In this document: in pieces, positions 4,527 through 9,348 of the stretch
Layout: each line of letters starts with the position of its first letter
Position numbering within the stretch: position 1 is the stretch's first letter
Program-made: the position numbers and the translations under genes
DNA from: Natrialbaceae archaeon B1-Br10_E2g27
Lineage (GTDB): Archaea > Halobacteriota > Halobacteria > Halobacteriales > Natrialbaceae
Direction: 5' to 3'
DNA: 9,348 nucleotides
Assembly: GCA_001563885.1 (NCBI GenBank)
Contig: LKMM01000078.1
Location: 1-9,348, forward strand
The notes under the pieces: model-generated
What the model was told of the DNA's origin: nothing
Database searches by the model: none
Seen by the model: only the letters and a program-made list of their open reading frames with translations

Positions 4527-6491
4527 ATGCACCATCCAGGACCACCGAGGTTCGTGGCCGCGGGTGAGGAACTCGAGCTTGCGCCACGTGATCCGGATCC
4601 AGATGCTGAGTACAGCTGGGAGATAGTACAAACACCGGAAGAATCGGCGGCAAGCGTCGGGTCAAGGCCGGTCGAACACTTCGTTCCCGACGTTCCGGGG
4701 ACGTACGTGGCTCGCCTCACTGCCCCGGACGGCGAGTACGACCTGACGATCCGGGCGCTTCCCGGCGAACTCTCGCCGGCTGCAACCCATCAGTCGGGAG
4801 TGTCGGGGATGCGCAGTGCCAGCGGATCGGCGATCAAACCGGTAAGCGGCGAGAGTGGTCCCCGCGTAAGCGGGAGTGGTAGCGGCGTCCGTGATGTGGA
4901 AGGGGTCGACGGCGAGGCAGGCCGTCCGCGACTCACCCTCGAGCCGATTGTCGAAGACGACCATGTAGTCGTCAGGGCAATCCCGAACGCCCATCCACGG
5001 GGCAGCGAAACCGCCGACGATCTGACCGTCGAGTTCCTGCTCGATGATCGCGATGAAGTCGACCGCGACGCCATCGAGATCGGCGACCGAGAGGTCCGAG
5101 TCCCGCGTTCTGCTCTCGAAGACGAGCTTCGCGTCCACGCGGTTGCGGTCGGTGAAGGCGGCTACAGCGTCCCGGATGTCGTCTCGTTCGTTCGTGAAAA
5201 TGGAACGATCACGACTGCACAGCCGTACCATCCGCCAGCGTGGGCCGAAGATTCGGTCATCTACGAGATTTACGTCCGCACCTTCGGCGAACCCGCCGAG
5301 GGCGAGTCTGCGTTTGACGTGATCGTCGACCGACTCGAGTATCTCGACTCACTGGGTGTAGACGTCCTCTGGCTGACGCCAGTACTCGAAAACGATCACG
5401 CTCCACACGGCTACAACATCACGGACTTCTTTTCGATCGCCGACGATCTCGGTGACCGAGACGATTACGAGCGGTTCATCGAGACAGCCCATGACCGCGG
5501 GATGAAGGTGTTGTTCGATCTGGTCTGTAATCACTCCGCGCGCACGCACCCTCACTTCCAGGCGGCCGTCTCGAATCCCGACAGCGAGTACCGCGACTGG
5601 TATGAATGGCGCGAGGGCAACGAACCCGAGACCTACTTCGAGTGGGAACACATCGCGAATTTCAACTTCGACCATCTGCCGGTTCGTCGCCATCTCCTCG
5701 ATGCAGTCGACACGTGGAGTCCACTCGTCGATGGCTTCCGGTGTGATATGGCCTGGGCTGTGCCCAACGGCTTCTGGCGTGAACTTCACGACCGCCTGAA
5801 AGCCCGTGACTCGGAGTTTTTGTTGCTCGATGAGACGATTCCCTACATTCCGGATTTCCAGGCCGGGCTCTTCGATATGCACTTTGACTCGACGACGTAC
5901 TTTACGCTCCGCCAGATCGGGCTGGGCGAAGACGCCGACGAACTCCTCGAGGCGATCGAAAACCGCGTCGAGATTGGCTTTCCCGACCACGCAGGCTTTA
6001 TGCTTTACTCGGAGAACCACGACGAGACCCGGTATATCGTCGACTGCGGTCGCGACGCCGCCAAAGCGGCCCTCGGAGCGATCTTTACGCTCCCCGGTTC
6101 GCCGATGGTCTACGCCGGCCAGGAGTTCGGGCAGCGTGGCCGTCGTGACGATCTCGCGTGGGAACACGCCGACGCCGACCTGCAGGCACACGTCGGGAAA
6201 CTCGCCGACGTCCGCCACGACCAGCCGCCACTCCAGACCGACGCCGCCCTAGAACGCCTCGAGTACGAGGTCGAGACTGGCGAGCCGGATCGTGTTGTCG
6301 CCTACACCAGAACGATCGGTGCGGAGTCGGTCGCCGTCGTCCTGAACTTTGGAGAGGGGTCGGCGACCGTCGAGGTGTCCGGCGTTGCCGGTGACACCGA
6401 CCTCGTTTCGGGTGAGGTCGTCGCCGAGGGGGCACACGTCGACGTCGAGAGCGTCGCCGTACTCCCAGCCGATCCGACAATCGGCTCGTAA
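4527..6491 (+). CDS. GH13 alpha-amylase-family enzyme, cytoplasmic, 654 aa
   Basis: This enzyme of glycoside hydrolase family 13 hydrolyses or transfers alpha-glucosidic bonds in maltodextrin- or glycogen-like substrates. Residues 1-80 are a beta-rich N-terminal domain (PGPPRFVAAGEELEL, DVPGTYVARLTAPDG). Residues 85-135 are a Gly/Ser-rich linker, and 136-225 a second beta domain. The TIM barrel starts at about 240 (SVIYEIYVRTFGE). Conserved regions are intact: DLVCNH (331-336), GFRCD with nucleophile D407, LLDE with general acid E436, and NHD with transition-state stabiliser D499. GSPMVYAGQEFGQ (524-536) is the usual late-barrel region, and a C-terminal beta domain follows. No Sec or Tat signal is present, so it acts inside the cell. 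Specificity (amylase, cyclomaltodextrinase, oligo-glucosidase or transferase) cannot be decided. The stop at 6489-6491 leaves 71 bp to tenA, which has its own promoter. Confidence 0.94.
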   Translation: MHHPGPPRFVAAGEELELAPRDPDPDAEYSWEIVQTPEESAASVGSRPVEHFVPDVPGTYVARLTAPDGEYDLTIRALPGELSPAATHQSGVSGMRSASGSAIKPVSGESGPRVSGSGSGVRDVEGVDGEAGRPRLTLEPIVEDDHVVVRAIPNAHPRGSETADDLTVEFLLDDRDEVDRDAIEIGDREVRVPRSALEDELRVHAVAVGEGGYSVPDVVSFVRENGTITTAQPYHPPAWAEDSVIYEIYVRTFGEPAEGESAFDVIVDRLEYLDSLGVDVLWLTPVLENDHAPHGYNITDFFSIADDLGDRDDYERFIETAHDRGMKVLFDLVCNHSARTHPHFQAAVSNPDSEYRDWYEWREGNEPETYFEWEHIANFNFDHLPVRRHLLDAVDTWSPLVDGFRCDMAWAVPNGFWRELHDRLKARDSEFLLLDETIPYIPDFQAGLFDMHFDSTTYFTLRQIGLGEDADELLEAIENRVEIGFPDHAGFMLYSENHDETRYIVDCGRDAAKAALGAIFTLPGSPMVYAGQEFGQRGRRDDLAWEHADADLQAHVGKLADVRHDQPPLQTDAALERLEYEVETGEPDRVVAYTRTIGAESVAVVLNFGEGSATVEVSGVAGDTDLVSGEVVAEGAHVDVESVAVLPADPTIGS

Positions 6492-6508
6492 TCTGGCGGA
6501 AAGAAGAG

Positions 6509-6521
6509 ATAATCAGATTAT
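6509..6521. repeat. 13-bp palindrome upstream of tenA
   Basis: ATAATC-A-GATTAT is a perfect odd palindrome lying between the GH13 stop and the TATA element of tenA. It could be an operator for the thiamin-salvage operon, or part of the GH13 3' end. The short region leaves no room for a TPP riboswitch. Confidence 0.4.
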
Positions 6522-6530
6522 ATCACCCAA

Positions 6531-6536
6531 TTATAT
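6531..6536 (+). promoter_or_regulatory. TATA element of the tenA operon
   Basis: TTATAT is centred about 29 nt upstream of the ATG at 6563, giving a leaderless or nearly leaderless mRNA. A second candidate, GATTATATC, lies at 6516-6524. No Shine-Dalgarno sequence precedes the ATG. Confidence 0.5.
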
Positions 6537-6562
6537 TAGCGCGCCAGCCCTCAGTTGGAGCG

Positions 6563-7222
6563 ATGGCGTTCAGCGATCACTTACTCGAGAAAGGCGACCA
6601 CATCTGGGAAGCACAGAAATCTCATCCGTTTGTCGAAGAGTTGGCGGCAGGAACGTTAGATGAGGCAGCGTTTCGCCACTGGGTCGAACAGGATTATCGG
6701 TATCTCCTCGAGTACGCCCGTCTGTTCTCGATTGCGGGTGCGAAAGCACGCGAGGAAGAGACGATGACCCATCTGCTGGGCGTTGCTCATGAAGTGCTCG
6801 ATCACGAGATGGAGCTTCACCGGGCGTTCGCCGATGAGTACGGTATCGACCGTGCGGAACTCGAGGCTGTCGAGAAAGCCCCGACCTGTGTTGCCTACAC
6901 GAACTTCCTCGTGCGGACGGCCTACGAGGGGTCGATCGCCGAGATTGCAGCGGCGCTCTATCCGTGTATGCAGGGGTATCTCGACGTTGCCGAACAGATG
7001 GCCGACCTCGCCGAGGACGAACACCAGTATACGCCCTTTATCGAGATGTATACCAGCGAGGAGTTTCGTGAGGCGACCGAGTGGTGTCGGACCTTTGTCG
7101 ACGACTGTGCCGAGCGGTATCCGGGCGAACACGACGCGATGGAAGAGGCGTTTCTTATGAGTGGCAAACTCGAGTATCGCTTCTGGGAGATGGCCTACAC
7201 GCTCGAGGGGTGGGAGCTGTGA
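6563..7222 (+). CDS. tenA: TenA_C-type aminopyrimidine aminohydrolase (thiaminase II)
   Basis: This 219-aa all-helical cytoplasmic enzyme hydrolyses aminopyrimidine breakdown products of thiamin, chiefly 4-amino-5-aminomethyl-2-methylpyrimidine to HMP, for reuse in thiamin synthesis. It can also cleave thiamin. The active-site set of Bacillus subtilis TenA is present at nearly identical numbering: D44 and Y47 in EQDYRYL, Y112, the nucleophile C135 in LYPCMQGY, Y139, Y163 and E204 in KLEYRFWEMA. The length matches the family. This makes it a TenA_C member with full catalytic potential. Its TGA overlaps the GTG start of the next gene (GTGA), so a translationally coupled TenA_C/TenA_E pair is likely. 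The upstream palindrome may regulate the operon. Confidence 0.93.
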   Translation: MAFSDHLLEKGDHIWEAQKSHPFVEELAAGTLDEAAFRHWVEQDYRYLLEYARLFSIAGAKAREEETMTHLLGVAHEVLDHEMELHRAFADEYGIDRAELEAVEKAPTCVAYTNFLVRTAYEGSIAEIAAALYPCMQGYLDVAEQMADLAEDEHQYTPFIEMYTSEEFREATEWCRTFVDDCAERYPGEHDAMEEAFLMSGKLEYRFWEMAYTLEGWEL

Positions 7223-7989
7223 GCGACAGAGTCGAGCCCTCGGTTGAGGGGGCCGAGACGTACGAATCGTACGCAGCCACCGTCGACGAACCGCGGTTTA
7301 CCGACTGGCTGCGGGTGCGGTCGGAGCCGGCCTGGTCGACGGCAACCGAGCATCCGTTCACCGACGAACTCGGGGCTGGGACGCTTTCTGAGGATGCGTA
7401 TGCGGCTTATCTGATCCAGGATTATGCGTTCGTCGACGAACTCGTCGGTACGTTCGCTCACGCCGTCGCCCAGGCCCCGGGGATGGACACAAAACGCCCA
7501 CTCGTGGAGTTTCTGGACACCATCACCGACGAGGAAAACGACTACTTCAGGCGGTCGTTCGACGCACTCGAGGTGCCCGAAGCCGACCGAACGGACCCCG
7601 AGCGTGTCGAACCGGTCGCAGCGTTCGTCGACCTGCTCGGTCGGGCGGCCCACGAGGGCGGCTACGCCGAGACGCTGGCCGTACTCGTCCCCGCAGAGTG
7701 GATCTACGAGGAGTGGGCGACGACTGTCGCCGACCGCTATGGCGACCCAGCGGCCAATGGCCCGCCGAGTGCTGGCGCTGATCTGCCCTTTTATTATGCC
7801 GAGTGGATCGACCTCCACGCAATTGCCCCATTTCGTGAGTTTGTCGCCTGGCTTCGCAGCGAACTCGATTCCGTTGGCCCCGACCTCTCACCGCGCCGGC
7901 AAGCACGGGTCGAGGCGCTGTTCTGTCGGACCGTCGAACTCGAGGCTGCCTTTTTCGAGTGGGCCTTCGAGGCGGGCGCAAACGGCTAA
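7219..7989 (+). CDS. TenA_E-type protein (Cys replaced by Glu)
   Basis: This is a 256-aa TenA/THI-4-fold paralogue starting at GTG 7219, which overlaps the tenA stop as GTGA. A longer in-frame extension upstream runs inside tenA and is rejected. The helical core aligns with the neighbour: FTDELGAGTL (47-56), IQDYAFV with the substrate-binding D68, and LVPAEWIYEEWA with E160 where TenA_C has its cysteine. LEAAFFEWA supplies E242, equivalent to E204 of tenA. An insertion near residues 174-190 (GDPAANGPPSAGADLP) and a 40-residue N-terminal extension distinguish it. Known TenA_E proteins, such as that of Arabidopsis, act on aminomethyl- and formylaminomethyl-pyrimidines, so it probably does a complementary salvage step. 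Converges with the next gene, with 55 bp between. Confidence 0.88.
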   Translation: MSDRVEPSVEGAETYESYAATVDEPRFTDWLRVRSEPAWSTATEHPFTDELGAGTLSEDAYAAYLIQDYAFVDELVGTFAHAVAQAPGMDTKRPLVEFLDTITDEENDYFRRSFDALEVPEADRTDPERVEPVAAFVDLLGRAAHEGGYAETLAVLVPAEWIYEEWATTVADRYGDPAANGPPSAGADLPFYYAEWIDLHAIAPFREFVAWLRSELDSVGPDLSPRRQARVEALFCRTVELEAAFFEWAFEAGANG

Positions 7990-8044
7990 CGTGGCCCCCG
8001 AGGAAGGCGCGAATCGTTATCGTGGGTCTCGTCCCCGTCGACGA

Positions 8045-8704
8045 TCAATCGATCGTGATCTCGAGTTCGAGGATGCCGAGATACGACGGGGCGTTGCCAC
8101 CGCTCGTCCGGAAGGAAGTCGGGGTGGAATCGACATACTGGTAGAACTCAGACTGGGTCGAGGGAAGGACGGTCGAACCGTCTTCGCCCTGTAAGTACGC
8201 CGGGGCGTTCGTTTGCTGGATTCGCTCGACCTGTTCGTCCCAGGAGTCGCCGGCATGAACGAAGATCCCGAACGAAAACCGCCCGGCTAAGACGGCGTCG
8301 AGTTTCGAGTCGAACTCATCGGCCTCCTCGATTCGGTACTCCTCGTCGCTGATCCAGGCAAGCGCCGCCAGTCCAGTCGTCCGCAAGAGATAGACGTTCC
8401 ACGAGAGCGTGTTGTCGTATTTCGCCCACGCGTTCCGGGGGCCAACCGTATTGATTTCGACGCTGAACGCCGGCCGACCGCGTGCGCCGGTCGGTTCGTG
8501 GACGAACGTCGCGTCGTAGCCCGGTACCCGAATCCCTCGGTCGTGAAAGACCACACCGTCGGCTTCGAGGTCGAGTTCGGCCTGTTCGTTTAAATCCTCG
8601 AGGAGTACGGAGACGGGAATGCCGCCTGCCTCCTCGAGTTGCTCGAGGAAATCGGGGAGTTCGAGGACATCCTGCCAGCCCTGTGGGCCCGTCGGCGCGC
8701 TCAC
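8045..8704 (-). CDS. Conserved-looking acidic protein of unknown function, 219 aa
   Basis: The frame starts at GTG 8704 and ends at TGA 8045-8047. GGAGG on the minus strand (8714-8718) lies 9 nt upstream of the GTG, a good Shine-Dalgarno match that fixes the start. I do not recognise the family. The protein is acidic and has GC-rich codons like its neighbours. Residues 10-50 are helical and Glu/Leu-rich (VLELPDFLEQLEEAGG). A strand-like segment (GIRVPGYDATFV, 57-68) and PAFSVEIN (78-85) follow, then SWNVYLLRTTGLAALAWI (101-118) and FSFGIFVHAGDSWDE (about 143-157). The C-terminus ends in strands (YLGILELEITID). No signal peptide or membrane span is clear. D64 and E83-x-N85 weakly recall a PD-(D/E)XK arrangement with Asn for Lys, but this is not enough for a call. 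Confidence 0.82.
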   Translation of the reverse strand: MSAPTGPQGWQDVLELPDFLEQLEEAGGIPVSVLLEDLNEQAELDLEADGVVFHDRGIRVPGYDATFVHEPTGARGRPAFSVEINTVGPRNAWAKYDNTLSWNVYLLRTTGLAALAWISDEEYRIEEADEFDSKLDAVLAGRFSFGIFVHAGDSWDEQVERIQQTNAPAYLQGEDGSTVLPSTQSEFYQYVDSTPTSFRTSGGNAPSYLGILELEITID

Positions 8705-8713
8705 GGGTCTTCT

Positions 8714-8718
8714 CCTCC
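8714..8718 (-). promoter_or_regulatory. Shine-Dalgarno site deciding the GTG start
   Basis: GGAGG on the minus strand, followed by 9 nt and GTG at 8704. It is the clearest ribosome binding site in the window, where most genes look leaderless, and implies a transcript with a real leader. Confidence 0.65.
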
Positions 8719-8843
8719 GTGACCGAGTTGCATATCCCTATCGTGGGGGCGGCCCGGATTATGGGTTGCGACTCGAGGTTTGGCTATTTGTCGTGGACGA
8801 CTGCCTGGACGATTTCGACGGTGAGTCCCTGTCTGATACGGAT

Positions 8844-8853
8844 CGTTATAACG
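8844..8853. promoter_or_regulatory. Palindromic TATA-like element
   Basis: CGTTATAACG is a perfect 10-bp palindrome one base before the long inverted repeat. Its TTATAA core could serve as a TATA box in either direction. A plus-strand start about 27 bp downstream would fall in the loop of the inverted repeat. Confidence 0.4.
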
Positions 8854-8854
8854 T

Positions 8855-8897
8855 TTTACCGGTGATCGCCGCCCTCTTCGGGTCGATCACCGGTAAA
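8855..8897. repeat. 14-bp perfect inverted repeat, 15-bp spacer
   Basis: TTTACCGGTGATCG (8855-8868) and CGATCACCGGTAAA (8884-8897) are exact reverse complements. In RNA this would make a strong 14-bp stem with a 15-nt loop that itself contains CCC and GGG. It may be a double operator half-site for a dimeric regulator such as the neighbouring gene product, or a structured 5' leader. As a terminator it is unlikely, since no gene ends into it and no T tract follows. Confidence 0.75.
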
Positions 8898-9112
8898 GAA
8901 TCACAACAGACCGTATGAGTACCTCGGCGGTCGGCCGTTCGTTCGACATGGCTCACACTCGGGGCACTCCAAAAACGCTCGTGCCTGCACGCGCGAGCAC
9001 AGCGCGAACAAACGCGATGGCCTCCTCTCGAGCTGACGGTTTCACGAACGTGGCTGCTTTCGGTGTAAAACAGACCGAAATGCACATGATTGCGGAAGGA
9101 TGGATATCGAAT

Positions 9113-9348
9113 ATGAATCGCGCGGAGAAAGCAGCCCTCCAGCTACGAGCCGTCGAGGTGTTGCGCATGTTGAAAGCGACGCGGACGTACGACGAACTTG
9201 CCGCCGAAACGGAGCTCCCTGCCGGTGATCTGAACCGGTATGTCAACGGTCACGTCCTTCCCGGTGCCGACCGCGCCGAAAACATCGTCGATGATCTCGG
9301 CCGGGATGCCCTCACCGACGAACTCGAGGCGAGACTTCGGGTCGACGA
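9113..9348 (+). CDS. HTH N-terminus of phosphoribosyltransferase-type regulator (partial)
   Basis: Seventy-eight codons are visible before the window ends. The sequence MNRAEKAALQLRAVEVLRML, then KATRTYDELAAETELPAGDLNRYVNGHVLPGADRAE in pieces, shows a helix-turn-helix with a Cro/Xre-like look (tyDELAaeTeLPagDLnrYvnG) followed by a DELEARLRVD segment. As I recall, haloarchaea have proteins with this kind of start fused to a type I phosphoribosyltransferase domain, thought to act as purine or nucleotide-responsive regulators; that domain would lie outside the window, so the fusion is not seen. The ATG at 9113 is chosen because family resemblance starts there and a GGAAGG stretch (9094-9099) precedes it. 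In-frame ATGs at 9017, 9080 and 9086 are alternatives. The long inverted repeat upstream may be its operator. Confidence 0.7.
   Translation, partial: MNRAEKAALQLRAVEVLRMLKATRTYDELAAETELPAGDLNRYVNGHVLPGADRAENIVDDLGRDALTDELEARLRVD

Larger units (their letters stand above)
8705..9112. other. Divergent intergenic region with regulatory repeats
   Basis: No convincing gene lies in these 408 bp. The region holds the Shine-Dalgarno site of the minus-strand gene, a palindromic TATA-like element (8844-8853), a long perfect inverted repeat (8855-8897) and an imperfect one near 8970-8993 (GCTCGTGC/GCGCGAGC). Divergent promoters for the 219-aa gene and the right-end regulator gene are expected here. A short plus-strand frame ending at 8918 looks partly protein-like but has no credible start. 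Confidence 0.5.

Noticed and set aside
5349..6218. Long minus-strand frame of 289 codons opposite the GH13 gene
   Set aside because: It is the antisense shadow of a well-supported GH13 catalytic domain, a common effect in GC-rich DNA.
6492..6562. TPP riboswitch upstream of tenA
   Set aside because: The gap is only 71 bp, has a TATA element 29 nt from the ATG, and lacks the CUGAGA core of the riboswitch.
7081..7218. N-terminal extension of the second TenA gene in the same frame (start at GTG 7081)
   Set aside because: It lies entirely inside the tenA coding region and does not look like TenA; the GTG at 7219 with a GTGA overlap fits the family length and gene layout.
8855..8897. Intrinsic terminator
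   Set aside because: No gene reads into the hairpin from a nearby stop codon and no T tract follows on either strand; archaeal termination relies on oligo-T rather than hairpins.
8619..8918. Plus-strand frame ending in LPVIAALFGSITGKE
   Set aside because: The end looks protein-like, but the upstream part is antisense to the 219-aa gene and there is no good start near 8790; the end of the frame also encodes the inverted repeat.
1..9348. CRISPR array, tRNA or rRNA genes
   Set aside because: No regularly spaced direct repeats and no tRNA-like T-loop plus acceptor pairing were noticed in any intergenic stretch.

Overview
The window looks like a chromosomal stretch of a haloarchaeon (class Halobacteria). 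Most genes are GC-rich and encode acidic, Asp/Glu-rich proteins. CTCGAG is frequent, several genes seem to be leaderless with an A/T-rich TATA element about 25-28 nt before the start codon, and typical haloarchaeal families are present (HalOD1, PhiH1-repressor-like winged helix, paired TenA proteins). Genus and replicon cannot be read from the sequence.

Left part (1 to about 2200): a minus-strand cluster reads wHTH regulator (1843-2112), then an unrecognised 383-aa protein (579-1730), then a PD-(D/E)XK-fold nuclease candidate (579 to beyond base 1). The last two overlap as TAATG, so they are probably translated together. Their DNA is clearly AT-rich (about 40% GC in sampled lines, against 55-70% in the right part). 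This suggests horizontally acquired cargo and is the best candidate here for an undescribed system, possibly defence-related. The function is inferred from gene layout plus one nuclease motif, and the downstream end lies outside the window.

Middle left (2113-2649): a long stretch without a convincing gene. It holds an inverted-repeat block that may be an operator, two hairpins (one resembling IS200/IS605-type end hairpins), a strong TATA element and a doubtful small ORF whose stop overlaps the start of a stand-alone HalOD1 protein (2650-2880).

Centre (2944-6491): a minus-strand sugar-nucleotide nucleotidyltransferase with a C-terminal left-handed beta-helix, a small haloarchaeal protein with SPYEGI repeats, and, divergent from it, a 654-aa cytoplasmic GH13 alpha-glucan hydrolase or transferase with all catalytic residues. 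These suggest intracellular sugar and alpha-glucan metabolism.

Right part (6563-9348): a two-gene thiamin-salvage operon in which a TenA_C protein (catalytic Cys135) overlaps by GTGA a TenA_E-like protein (Glu160 in place of the Cys). A conserved acidic protein of unknown function follows on the minus strand. Next comes a 408-bp divergent intergenic region with a striking 14-bp perfect inverted repeat beside a palindromic TATA-like element. The window ends in the start of a plus-strand gene whose N-terminus resembles the helix-turn-helix part of haloarchaeal phosphoribosyltransferase-type regulators. No tRNA, rRNA, CRISPR array or intact transposase gene was seen.
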